A stretch of 13,379 bases of DNA from Rickettsia typhi (lineage in GTDB: Bacteria; Pseudomonadota; Alphaproteobacteria; Rickettsiales; UBA1997): the NCBI GenBank assembly GCA_945903615.1, contig CAMDOL010000035.1, forward strand, positions 1 to 13,379, read 5' to 3'. The notes beneath the pieces are model-generated. The model made no database searches. It was given only the letters and a program-made list of their open reading frames with translations, and was not told the origin of the DNA. The translations under genes and the position numbers were made by a program. How positions within the stretch are numbered: position 1 is the stretch's first letter; every line of letters begins with the position of its first letter. This document shows, in pieces, positions 1 to 6,487 of the stretch.

Positions 1-1076
1 GCCGCCATCACATCTTGTCCTCTGGTTTTTCTGATTGTCACTGTATAGCCAGCTTTTTTAATAATATTGCCAAAAGCCATAATGCGATTGCGGCTTGAGC
101 AAACAAATTCGCTTCCTGCCCAAGGGTTGAAAGGAATTAGATTGATGAGAGCGGGAAGTTTGTGAGATTTGAGCAACCTGACTAAATTCGCCGCATCTTC
201 ATCGGCGTCATTGACGCCAGCAAGCATCACATATTCAAAAGTTATTCTGCCGCTCGGATTAGTTTTTACATAATATTCGCAAGATTTCATCAATTCTTTT
301 AGCGGATATTTTTTGTTAAGTGGCATTATTTTGCTGCGAGTTTCATCGTTGGTGGCGTGCAGAGAAATGGCTAAAACAGTTTTGATTTGATCAGAGAATT
401 TAAGAATTTCAGGAACAACGCCCGAAGTTGAAATGGTGATTTTGCGTTTGGAGAAGTTTATTCCGTTAGAATCATTGAGAATTTCCACCGCTTTTTTAAC
501 TTGATCATAATTGAATAAAGGTTCGCCCATTCCCATAAAAACCATTGAAGTGATTTGCCTTCCATCTTCGCCAGACCAATCAACAAGAAGATCACGAGCC
601 AACATCAATTGCGCTACAATTTCTCCCGCGCTCAAATTTCTTACCAACATTTGCGTGCCGGTGTGGCAAAATTTGCAAGTAAGCGTGCAACCAATTTGTG
701 AGGAAATACAAAGTGTGCCGCGATCTTCTTCGGGAATAAAAACCATTTCTGCTTCTCTGCAATCAGAAAATTTTATCAACCATTTTCTAGTCCCGTCAGT
801 TGATAATAAATCTTGGCTGATTGCTGGTCGTGCAATCGAATAATTTTCCTCCAACTTTTCGCGAGTGGTTTTAGAAATATTTGACATTGCCGCAAAATCA
901 GTGATTCCGGCAGCGTAGATCCAATTCCAAATCTGTTTGGCTTTAAAAGGTTTTTCACCAATTTTTAACATTTCAGCAGTGAGCTCATCAACACTTAAGC
1001 CAATCAAATTAGTTTTTTCGCCAGCTTTAAAATTTGAAGTTGGCAAAAATTGTGGAGATTTAAAATCGATTGGCAT
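1..1076 (-). CDS. rlmN: Dual-specificity 23S rRNA/tRNA adenine C2-methyltransferase RlmN (3' end cut off)
   Basis: This is a radical-SAM enzyme that methylates C2 of A2503 in 23S rRNA, and in some bacteria A37 of tRNAs, in the cytoplasm. The 358 codons present read without a frameshift. An N-terminal helical region includes KPFKAKQIWNWIY (about 42-54). The iron-sulfur motif CTLTCKFC gives C130, C134 and C137, and MGMGEP follows in the core. C123 lies seven residues before the first cluster cysteine, like E. coli C118. The reading ends in TIRKTRGQDVMAA, so the second catalytic cysteine (expected in an AACGQL-like end) is just outside the window. ATG at 1076 is chosen because an in-frame stop lies about 30 nt upstream. 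The gene diverges from recO. No Shine-Dalgarno sequence is seen. The identification is very secure. Confidence 0.97.
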   Translation of the reverse strand, partial: MPIDFKSPQFLPTSNFKAGEKTNLIGLSVDELTAEMLKIGEKPFKAKQIWNWIYAAGITDFAAMSNISKTTREKLEENYSIARPAISQDLLSTDGTRKWLIKFSDCREAEMVFIPEEDRGTLCISSQIGCTLTCKFCHTGTQMLVRNLSAGEIVAQLMLARDLLVDWSGEDGRQITSMVFMGMGEPLFNYDQVKKAVEILNDSNGINFSKRKITISTSGVVPEILKFSDQIKTVLAISLHATNDETRSKIMPLNKKYPLKELMKSCEYYVKTNPSGRITFEYVMLAGVNDADEDAANLVRLLKSHKLPALINLIPFNPWAGSEFVCSSRNRIMAFGNIIKKAGYTVTIRKTRGQDVMA

Positions 1077-1108
1077 TATATTTGTGAATGAAAATCTTAA
1101 AGAAAACT

Positions 1109-1858
1109 ATGCAATTTAGCGACTCAGGCATCATTATCAGCGTTAGAAAATACAGCGAAAGCTCCTTGATTGTCAAGGTTCTTTCCCATAATAACGGGCT
1201 TTATTCTGGCTTTGTGCGCGGCGCAACTTCTTCGCAGAAAAATAGAGTGATCTATCAAAATTTTAATTTGGTGGATTTTGAGTGGAGTGCAAAAGTTGAA
1301 GATAATTTAGGATTTTTTAAAATTGAATTACAAAAATCTTTCTTAGCCGATATCATCTCCAGCCCATTCAAAATCTCAGCTCTTGGTGCAATTTCTCATT
1401 TGATTGAACAAAATGTTTTGGAGCGCGAACCAGTTGCAGAAATTTTTTCTGGCTTGCTAAAATTATTGCAAAAACTCAGCTTGGAAGATGAATTTTTTCT
1501 CAAACAATATATTCAATTTGAAATGGATCTGTTGCAAATTTTGGGTTATGGCATTGATTTGTCTGAGTGTGCTGCAACTGGCACAACCGAAGATTTGCGT
1601 TTTGTTTCGCCAAAATCTGCACGCGCAGTTTGTCAGGCAGCTGGAGAAAAATATCGCGATAAATTGTTGATCTTGCCGCAGTTTTTGTTGGAAAATAATG
1701 AGTTAAAAACTGACAAGGAAGATTTATTGAATGGTTTAAAATTAAGTGGATTTTTTATCGAGCGACATTTGATGGAAAGACCAAAAATAGAGTCCAAAGC
1801 CGAGATTTTTAACTTGCGAAAGCAACTTATAAATCTGGTTTCAAAAGCCGAGTTTTAA
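1109..1858 (+). CDS. recO: DNA repair protein RecO
   Basis: RecO helps load RecA onto SSB-coated single-stranded DNA in the RecFOR pathway of gap repair. The N-terminal OB fold is recognisable in DSGIIISVRKYSESSLIVKVL and in the loop GLYSGFVRGA. The C-terminal helical domain carries CAATGTTEDLRFVSPKSARAV and LLILPQFLL, the usual RecO signature around the zinc-binding or cysteine region. I start at the ATG at 1109 (249 aa) because the family begins with a short M-x-D/W-x-D-x-G-I segment. An in-frame ATG at 1088 would add seven residues (MKILKKT) with no family counterpart. The gene diverges from rlmN, with only 32 bp between the two chosen starts. It is followed by 107 bp before pstS. Confidence 0.93.
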   Translation: MQFSDSGIIISVRKYSESSLIVKVLSHNNGLYSGFVRGATSSQKNRVIYQNFNLVDFEWSAKVEDNLGFFKIELQKSFLADIISSPFKISALGAISHLIEQNVLEREPVAEIFSGLLKLLQKLSLEDEFFLKQYIQFEMDLLQILGYGIDLSECAATGTTEDLRFVSPKSARAVCQAAGEKYRDKLLILPQFLLENNELKTDKEDLLNGLKLSGFFIERHLMERPKIESKAEIFNLRKQLINLVSKAEF

Positions 1859-1867
1859 AAATAAAAC

Positions 1868-1896
1868 TTGCTTCTTGCTGATTAACAATTTATAAA
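1868..1896 (+). promoter_or_regulatory. Candidate sigma70-type promoter of pstS
   Basis: TTGCTT (1868-1873) and TATAAA (1891-1896) are separated by 17 bp just after the recO stop. This would place transcription start near 1903, giving a leader of about 63 nt before pstS. The -10 box matches consensus at five of six bases and the -35 box at three of six. No convincing Pho box was found. It is inferred from the motif alone. Confidence 0.35.
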
Positions 1897-1925
1897 ACCG
1901 CCAATTTAAAATTTTGGCAATCAGC
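1877..1925 (+). promoter_or_regulatory. Nested inverted repeats upstream of pstS
   Basis: Outer arms GCTGATT (1877-1883) and AATCAGC (1919-1925) enclose an inner hairpin with arms GCCAA (1900-1904) and TTGGC (1914-1918). The inner hairpin abuts the right outer arm. There is no T-tract, so this is not a standard terminator for recO. If the candidate promoter is right, only the inner hairpin and the right outer arm fall inside the pstS leader. A role in mRNA stability or as a protein site is possible but unproven. Confidence 0.3.
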
Positions 1926-1965
1926 TGCCTTCTAATAAAGTCTCAAAAAGCCACCATTAGCAGTT

Positions 1966-2979
1966 ATGTTGTCAAAAATCGTTAAAGCATCTTTTTTAAT
2001 CTCCCTCTTCCTCTATCAGCCCGCCTTTGCTCGCAATTATATTCGTATGGCTGGCTCTTCCACGGTTTATCCTTTTGCCAGAACTATTGCTGAAGAATTT
2101 GGGCGCAATACCGAATTTAAAACCCCTATCGTTGAATCTATTGGCACAGGCGGCGGCATTAAATTATTTTGCTTGGGTGTTGGTGAAGATTTTGTTGATT
2201 TTGCTAATGCTTCTCGCAGGATGGAGCGGAGTGAATTGGCGATTTGTCATAAAAATGGTGTGAATGATATTGTTGAAATTAAAATTGGTTATGACGGAAT
2301 TGTGCTGACTAACGCTGTTCAAACTAAGGCTTATGATTTAACCAAAGAGCAAATATTCTTAGCGCTTGCGGATGTAATTGCTCAAAATGGCAAGTTGATT
2401 AAAAACCCTTATCAAAAATGGAGTGATATTGATAAATCTTTGCCAAATAAAGCGATAGTTGTCTATGGTCAGCCACCAACCTCGGGAACCAGAGATGCCT
2501 TTGTGGAGCTGGTTATGGAAGAGTCTTGCATTAATAATCCAGCTTTTATTGCCAAAGATCCGGACTTAAAAACTCGCCAGAAAAATTGTCACATTATTAG
2601 AAGTGACGGAAAATTTATTGAAGCGGGTGAAGATGATAATTTGATTGTTCAAAAACTCAAAAATGATCACGATGCTTTGGGAATTTTTGGTTTTAGTTTT
2701 TTGGAACAAAACGCTGGAATTATGCATGGCTCCAAGATTAACGGAGTTTCTCCAACTTTTGAAAATATTGCTTCCAAGAAATATCAAATTAGCCGCCCTT
2801 TATTTATCTACTTTAAAAAAGAAAATTTATCATTAGTCAAGGGAATGAAAGAATTTGTCGGCGAGATCATCAATGAAGACGCGATTGGCGAAGAAGGATA
2901 TTTGATTGAAAAAGGGCTAATCCCAGCTCACAAAGATGAAATAAAAAAGATGCGGGAGAAGATTCTGGGTGGTTTGTGA
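1966..2979 (+). CDS. pstS: Phosphate ABC transporter substrate-binding protein, PstS family
   Basis: This is a periplasmic protein that binds inorganic phosphate and hands it to the PstCA-PstB importer. The 337-aa product has a signal peptide: K4/K7, a hydrophobic stretch at about 9-20, and a likely cut after A22 in PAFA-RNY. Ligand-loop motifs of the family follow: AGSSTVYPF (29-37), ESIGTGGG (57-64), DFANASR (78-84) and TSGTRDAF (172-179). The length is normal. No pstC, pstA, pstB, phoU or phoBR lies in the window, so transport must depend on genes elsewhere. The gene has a candidate promoter of its own and is followed by a structured 349-bp gap. A related phosphate-family binding protein with another role is possible, because the assignment rests on family motifs rather than on operon context. 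Confidence 0.87.
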   Translation: MLSKIVKASFLISLFLYQPAFARNYIRMAGSSTVYPFARTIAEEFGRNTEFKTPIVESIGTGGGIKLFCLGVGEDFVDFANASRRMERSELAICHKNGVNDIVEIKIGYDGIVLTNAVQTKAYDLTKEQIFLALADVIAQNGKLIKNPYQKWSDIDKSLPNKAIVVYGQPPTSGTRDAFVELVMEESCINNPAFIAKDPDLKTRQKNCHIIRSDGKFIEAGEDDNLIVQKLKNDHDALGIFGFSFLEQNAGIMHGSKINGVSPTFENIASKKYQISRPLFIYFKKENLSLVKGMKEFVGEIINEDAIGEEGYLIEKGLIPAHKDEIKKMREKILGGL

Positions 2980-3003
2980 GTAACTTTGCTTACTACTCAG
3001 ATT

Positions 3004-3031
3004 TATTACAAAATAGTAATATTTTGTAATA
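3004..3031. repeat. Perfect 12-bp inverted repeat with a GTAA loop
   Basis: Arms TATTACAAAATA (3004-3015) and TATTTTGTAATA (3020-3031) are perfectly complementary around the loop GTAA, which fits the stable GNRA tetraloop pattern if transcribed. It starts 24 nt after the pstS stop. It has no clean T-tract, so it may protect the 3' end of the pstS mRNA rather than terminate it. Confidence 0.6.
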
Positions 3032-3056
3032 TAGTTAAATGATAAGTCATTAACTA
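3032..3056. repeat. Second AT-rich hairpin, directly abutting the first
   Basis: TAGTTAAATGA (3032-3042) pairs with TCATTAACTA (3047-3056) with one bulged A and the loop TAAG. It begins at the base after the preceding 28-bp hairpin, so the two would stack side by side in a transcript. Confidence 0.5.
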
Positions 3057-3127
3057 AAAATAACATCAGCTATGATATTTATACCATTAGCGGCTATTTT
3101 AGTGTTATCTTTAGTTGTGTAACACAC

Positions 3128-3157
3128 CCGACTTTGGTTTAATAAAATCGAAGTCGG
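3128..3157. repeat. 13-bp hairpin with AATA loop
   Basis: The arm at 3128-3140 (CCGACTTTGGTTT) pairs with 3145-3157 (AAATCGAAGTCGG) through 13 positions. Two of these are G-T pairs, which would be G-U wobbles in RNA. The loop is AATA. Neither strand shows a T-tract after it. It sits midway between pstS and the thiolase gene. Confidence 0.55.
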
Positions 3158-3215
3158 TAGATACGGCACAAAGTGTAATCATTTACTGAAATAAACTTTG
3201 AGTTGCAGTTTTAAC

Positions 3216-3252
3216 TGCCTTGGTAGCAGCCTCAGGGTTGCTACCTTGAAAT
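3216..3252. repeat. Palindromic repeat, copy 1 of a tandem pair
   Basis: This 37-bp unit contains GGTAGCA and TGCTACC arms with an inner GCC/GGT pairing (one wobble) around the loop TCAG, giving a 10-bp stem. Its last 30 bases (3223-3252) are identical to 3263-3292 in copy 2. It has the size and palindromic form of a REP-like intergenic element. Whether other copies exist in the genome cannot be seen here. Confidence 0.8.
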
Positions 3253-3256
3253 TAAA

Positions 3257-3292
3257 TGCCTTGTAGCAGCCTCAGGGTTGCTACCTTGAAAT
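3257..3292. repeat. Palindromic repeat, copy 2 of a tandem pair
   Basis: This 36-bp unit repeats copy 1 in direct orientation after a 4-bp spacer, with one G missing from the left arm, so the stem is one pair shorter. The remaining bases of the unit match copy 1. It lies 37 bp beyond the thiolase stop codon, on the 3' side of that gene. Confidence 0.8.
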
Positions 3293-3300
3293 AATATTTG

Positions 3301-3319
3301 TGGCGATTTCGGGTCGCCA
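3301..3319. repeat. Short GC-rich hairpin next to the thiolase stop
   Basis: TGGCGA (3301-3306) and TCGCCA (3314-3319) form a six-bp stem ten bases beyond the thiolase stop codon. There is no T-tract on the thiolase strand. It may mark the 3' end of the thiolase transcript or add to the structured block beside it. Confidence 0.45.
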
Positions 3320-3328
3320 TCTTGCATT

Positions 3329-4621
3329 TTATACCACTTCCAAAATACAAGCCCCACCTTGTCCGCCACCAATACACAAAGTTGCAAGACCACGATTTTT
3401 ATTTCTTCTTTTCATCTCGCGTAGCAAATGCAAAATAATTCTAGCGCCAGTCATTCCAACCGGATGACCAAGTGCAATAGCTCCACCATTAACATTGGTA
3501 ATATCACGATTTATTACGCCCAAAGCTTTTTCCTTACCTAAATTTCTCTTACAAAAATCATCAGAGGCGAATGCTCTTTCACAGCCAATGGCTTGAGCAG
3601 CGAAGGCTTCATTTAATTCAATTAATTCTATGTCATTTAAAGATAAGCCAGTTTTATCTAAAACTTTGGAAGTGGCATATACTGGCCCAAGACCCATAAC
3701 TTCTGGGTCTAATCCAGCATAAGCAAAATCTCTCAAATAACCAAGAACCTCTAAACCAAGCTCTTTAGCTTTTGATTCGCGCATTACAATCATTGCTGCT
3801 GCGCCATCGGTGATTTGTGAAGAGTTGCCAACCGTCACTGTTCCGGTGTCTTTCTCAAAATAAGGTTTGAGCTTGCTAAGCATCTGGGTGGTTTGGCTTT
3901 TTCTAATTCCCTCATCTTCTTCGATCATTTTACTATCTTTATCATCGTTATTGAAAACGGGAATAATTTCTTCCTTAAATATCCCATTTTTGGTTGCCGC
4001 TTCAGCTCGGTTGTGGCTGAGTGCCGAAAACTCATCCTGCTCTTTTCTGGTGATAGTAAATTCTTTAGCAACCGCTTCTGCGGTGCAGCCCATAATCATT
4101 CCTGAAACTGGATCAGTTAAACCTTGCTCTATGCCGATAATTGGAGCTAAAAAGCTGGGACGAAATTTGGAAATGGTAGAGAGTTTTTGCATTAAAGTTT
4201 TTGCCTTAAATAAATTGGCAAATAAATCAGTCATTTTGCGACCAAACATTAAAGGAATATTACTCATTGATTCGGTGCCCCCAACTAAAATAATTTCTGC
4301 CTCGTTTGCCCAAATTTTACAAGCTGCAGTTGTCATTGCTTCCATTCCAGAAGCACAATTGCGGTGAACAGTGTAGGCAGGAATTTGTTTTGGCAACCCA
4401 GATTTAAGTGCAATCACGCGAGCGATATTGGCGGCATTTCCGGGTTGGGCAACATTACCAAAGATTACCTCATCAATTTTATTGACATCAATTCCGGTTC
4501 TGATCACCAGCTCTTTGACAACTCTAACTGCCAAATCATCGGCAGAAACATTTTTTAAAGCTCCGCCCGCTTTTCCCATTGGAGTTCTAAAGCCGCCGAT
4601 AATTGCAATTCTTTCACGCAT
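3329..4621 (-). CDS. Acetyl-CoA C-acyltransferase (thiolase), FadI-like
   Basis: Thiolases cleave 3-ketoacyl-CoA to acetyl-CoA and a shortened acyl-CoA in beta-oxidation, or run in reverse to condense acyl-CoAs. The 430-aa product has the nucleophile C89 in [10 protein letters not shown], the NEAFAA loop, H386 in GHPVGMTG and the second cysteine C416 in CIGGGQGG, so all catalytic parts are present. The length and the loop-domain segment near [10 protein letters not shown] resemble FadI, the thiolase subunit of the trifunctional complex, more than the roughly 390-aa FadA/PhaA type. No FadJ or FadB partner is in the window, so the symbol is left open. It diverges from hisN across 82 bp with a dyad symmetry, and its 3' side faces the repeat-rich gap. 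Confidence 0.92.
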   Translation of the reverse strand: MRERIAIIGGFRTPMGKAGGALKNVSADDLAVRVVKELVIRTGIDVNKIDEVIFGNVAQPGNAANIARVIALKSGLPKQIPAYTVHRNCASGMEAMTTAACKIWANEAEIILVGGTESMSNIPLMFGRKMTDLFANLFKAKTLMQKLSTISKFRPSFLAPIIGIEQGLTDPVSGMIMGCTAEAVAKEFTITRKEQDEFSALSHNRAEAATKNGIFKEEIIPVFNNDDKDSKMIEEDEGIRKSQTTQMLSKLKPYFEKDTGTVTVGNSSQITDGAAAMIVMRESKAKELGLEVLGYLRDFAYAGLDPEVMGLGPVYATSKVLDKTGLSLNDIELIELNEAFAAQAIGCERAFASDDFCKRNLGKEKALGVINRDITNVNGGAIALGHPVGMTGARIILHLLREMKRRNKNRGLATLCIGGGQGGACILEVV

Positions 4622-4656
4622 AAGTTTGATTTATAATTGGTTTTAAAAAATAAAAA

Positions 4657-4685
4657 TTTAGAATCAGATTAAATTCTAACTGCAA
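4657..4685 (-). promoter_or_regulatory. Candidate promoter of the thiolase gene
   Basis: On the - strand, TTGCAG (4685-4680) and TCTAAA (4662-4657) are spaced by 17 bp. This would start transcription near 4650, about 29 nt before the ATG. Both boxes are only moderate matches. The perfect dyad at 4658-4679 overlaps the -10 box and fills the spacer, a common arrangement for repressor control. Confidence 0.33.
4658..4679. promoter_or_regulatory. Perfect dyad, candidate operator between thiolase and hisN
   Basis: TTAGAAT (4658-4664) and ATTCTAA (4673-4679) form a perfect 7-bp inverted repeat with an 8-bp spacer, 22 bp in all, within the 82-bp divergent gap. This size suits a dimeric helix-turn-helix regulator. 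No regulator gene is adjacent, so its identity is open. Confidence 0.4.
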
Positions 4686-4703
4686 CATTTCAACTATAAA
4701 CAA

Positions 4704-5486
4704 ATGTTAAATCAAGAAATAATCAACTTCGCTAATCATTTAGCTGATTTAAGTGGTGAGGTAATTCGCAAATATTTTCGCCAAGATTTAGGTGAAATAA
4801 AAAAAGATGATCATTCGCCCGTAACCCTTGCCGACCAAGAAACTGAAACAGTGATTCGTAGTGCAATTACACAAAAATTTCCCGATCACGGGGTAGTTGG
4901 TGAAGAATTTGGTAGTATAAATCCAAATGCTCAATATCAATGGGTGATTGATCCTATTGATGGAACGGTTTCATTTGTGATGGGTCGACCAATTTTTGGC
5001 ACCCTAATCTCACTTTGTTTTGAAGGAAAGCCAATTTTAGGAATTATTGATCAGCCAATTAACGGCGAGAGATGGTTAGGATATTTTGGTTGTCAAGCAA
5101 CTCTGAACGGCAAAAAAATTAAGACTAGAAATTGTGCAGATCTAAGCGAGGCAATTTTATGCACTACCTCGCCATTTTTCTTCCAAGGAAAAGATTTGGA
5201 AATGCTGGGTAAAATTTCTGCTCAAACCAAATATCAATCGCACGGTGGAATAATTTATGGCGGAGATTGCTATTTGTTCGGGCTTTTAGCGATGGGGCAA
5301 ATTGATATTGTGATTGAGAGAGGCTTAAAAAATTTTGATTTTATGGCTTTAGTTTCAATTGTAAAATCCGCTGGCGGAGTTATCACTGACTGGGCTGGCA
5401 AAGAACTTGATATTAATTCTGATGGAACAATTCTTGCTTGTGGCGATAAGAATTTGCATCAGAAAATTTTGGGAATGATCAGTTGA
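4704..5486 (+). CDS. hisN: Histidinol-phosphatase of the inositol-monophosphatase family
   Basis: This is a magnesium-dependent phosphatase, most likely removing phosphate from histidinol phosphate, the penultimate stage of histidine synthesis in bacteria that lack a HisB-type phosphatase. The 260-aa protein shows the family metal sites: HSPVTLADQETE (37-48), GEE (66-68), WVIDPIDGT (80-88, with D83 and D86) and a C-terminal aspartate, D212, in NFDFMALV. VSFVMGRPIFGTLISL and the YGGDCYLFGLLAMG segment match the HisN branch better than SuhB (inositol monophosphatase) or CysQ. A generic inositol-monophosphatase activity cannot be excluded. The ATG at 4704 gives a normal N-terminus. Its last 28 bases overlap the 3' end of ldcA on the other strand. 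No other his gene is nearby. Confidence 0.82.
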   Translation: MLNQEIINFANHLADLSGEVIRKYFRQDLGEIKKDDHSPVTLADQETETVIRSAITQKFPDHGVVGEEFGSINPNAQYQWVIDPIDGTVSFVMGRPIFGTLISLCFEGKPILGIIDQPINGERWLGYFGCQATLNGKKIKTRNCADLSEAILCTTSPFFFQGKDLEMLGKISAQTKYQSHGGIIYGGDCYLFGLLAMGQIDIVIERGLKNFDFMALVSIVKSAGGVITDWAGKELDINSDGTILACGDKNLHQKILGMIS

Positions 5487-6415
5487 TTTTTAGAATTAAT
5501 TTCGCTTTTTACCCCCAAAATCAAAGGTCGCATTTTATCAGAATGACCGAGGGCGTCTTTAGATTTAAAGACCGGAATTTCTAGATTCAACTCATCAATT
5601 CTGTCGATTAAATTTTTAATTGCCAACTCAACATTTTGAATCAAAAATTTATCTTTAATGCCGTAAGTAAATTCTCCAAATAAAATTGCTTGCGGTTTTT
5701 TCTTGGTTTTTAAAATCACTTCAATGATTTGACGCAAATAGCGATCAAGCTTCTCGCCAGACTCCTCAATATCTTCTAAAAATAAAATTTTATCAGCAAA
5801 ATTTATTTGAAAATCTCCACCAAAATGTCCAGATAAAACGCTTAAACATCCGCCAATAATTTCGGTTTTTATCGTTTTTGTTTTGGTTTTGTTTAAGGAA
5901 ATTAAATCATATTCAAATCCAGTTTTTTTGCCAAAAATAAAATCCAAAATTTCTTTCTCAGATTTTTTATTCACCAGCAATTTTCCATTTTCAATCAATT
6001 GAACCAAAACCGGCGCACAGACGATTTGCCAATTCCAATTTTGTTGTAAAAATATTGATATAGAAGTGATGTCGCTAAAACCAATAAATATTTTATTTTG
6101 CTCAATTGGCTTTGCTTTTGCCAAATAAGGCAGCAAATCGCCAGCGCTATAACCGCCGCGACCGCACCAAACTAAGCTAGAATCAGGGTTTTCTAGTGCT
6201 TGATAAAGCTGTTCAAATCTCACTTTGGCGGAGAAATTTGACAAGGCTGAGTTAAGATTTTTTCGTGGAGTAGTTTTTTTTTCGAGCAAAATTCTTGGTT
6301 TTAATCCAAGATTTTGTAAGTATTTTTTGATAGCAGAAATTTCCTGAATAGAGCCAGAAGTAGAAGGAAAGACAATGTCAAAAATATCTCCAATTTTGGT
6401 GCTTTTTTTTAGCAT
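5459..6415 (-). CDS. ldcA: LD-carboxypeptidase, peptidase family S66
   Basis: This is a serine peptidase that cuts the bond between the L-centre of diaminopimelate and terminal D-alanine in murein tetrapeptides during cell-wall recycling, normally in the cytoplasm. From the chosen start (318 aa) the first strand is IGDIFDIVFPS. WCGRGGYSAGDLLPYL follows, then the nucleophile S114 in GFSDIT, E214 in FLEDIEESGEKLDRYL and H291 in ALGHSDKMRPL. This completes the Ser-Glu-His triad of the family. The frame is open to an ATG at 6493, but those 26 extra residues have no family match and would run through the leuA promoter and 6 bp of leuA, so I start at 6415. No signal peptide is seen. Microcin-immunity MccF proteins share the fold, but the context favours cell-wall recycling. 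Confidence 0.87.
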   Translation of the reverse strand: MLKKSTKIGDIFDIVFPSTSGSIQEISAIKKYLQNLGLKPRILLEKKTTPRKNLNSALSNFSAKVRFEQLYQALENPDSSLVWCGRGGYSAGDLLPYLAKAKPIEQNKIFIGFSDITSISIFLQQNWNWQIVCAPVLVQLIENGKLLVNKKSEKEILDFIFGKKTGFEYDLISLNKTKTKTIKTEIIGGCLSVLSGHFGGDFQINFADKILFLEDIEESGEKLDRYLRQIIEVILKTKKKPQAILFGEFTYGIKDKFLIQNVELAIKNLIDRIDELNLEIPVFKSKDALGHSDKMRPLILGVKSEINSKNQLIIPKIF

Positions 6416-6422
6416 ATTTTGT

Positions 6423-6450
6423 TTGCAATTATTGATTAATTTTTTATAAT
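6423..6450 (+). promoter_or_regulatory. sigma70-type promoter of leuA
   Basis: TTGCAA (6423-6428), a 16-bp spacer and a perfect TATAAT (6445-6450) precede leuA. Transcription would begin near 6457, leaving about 31 nt of leader, too short for a classical leucine attenuator. It is the best promoter match I found in the window, and it lies inside the N-terminal extension of the longest possible ldcA frame. Confidence 0.6.
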
Positions 6451-6487
6451 CTAACCCTTCGTTTAGCCTATTTTCTGTAATCGCAAA

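Larger units (their letters stand above)
2980..3328. other. Gene-free, hairpin-rich gap between convergent genes
   Basis: These 349 bp lie between the 3' ends of pstS and the thiolase gene. They hold no convincing gene. They contain two abutting AT-rich hairpins (3004-3056), a 13-bp hairpin (3128-3157), a small palindrome GCAGTT-TT-AACTGC (3205-3218), two tandem copies of a palindromic repeat (3216-3292) and a GGCGA hairpin (3301-3319). A 16-codon hydrophobic reading frame lies at 3072-3122. This is by far the longest non-coding stretch in an otherwise tightly packed window. Confidence 0.85.

Noticed and set aside
511..843. 110-codon open frame on the + strand at the left side
   Set aside because: It lies antisense to the radical-SAM core of rlmN, which reads through this region without a break.
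1074..1080. TATAAT on the - strand overlapping the rlmN start codon
   Set aside because: As a -10 box it would start transcription inside the gene, after the ATG. The match is probably chance in AT-rich sequence.
1088..1108. Upstream ATG of recO adding seven residues
   Set aside because: It would leave only 11 bp to the rlmN start and adds residues not found at RecO N-termini.
3216..3292. Minimal CRISPR array
   Set aside because: There are only two copies, the spacer is 4 bp, and no cas gene is present, so a palindromic intergenic repeat explains it better.
2980..3328. tRNA or known structured RNA in the gap
   Set aside because: The hairpins do not assemble into a cloverleaf and no T-arm or anticodon pattern was found.
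3867..4367. 166-codon open frame on the + strand inside the thiolase gene
   Set aside because: It is antisense to a gene with every thiolase motif, has no recognisable domain, and looks like a codon-bias shadow.
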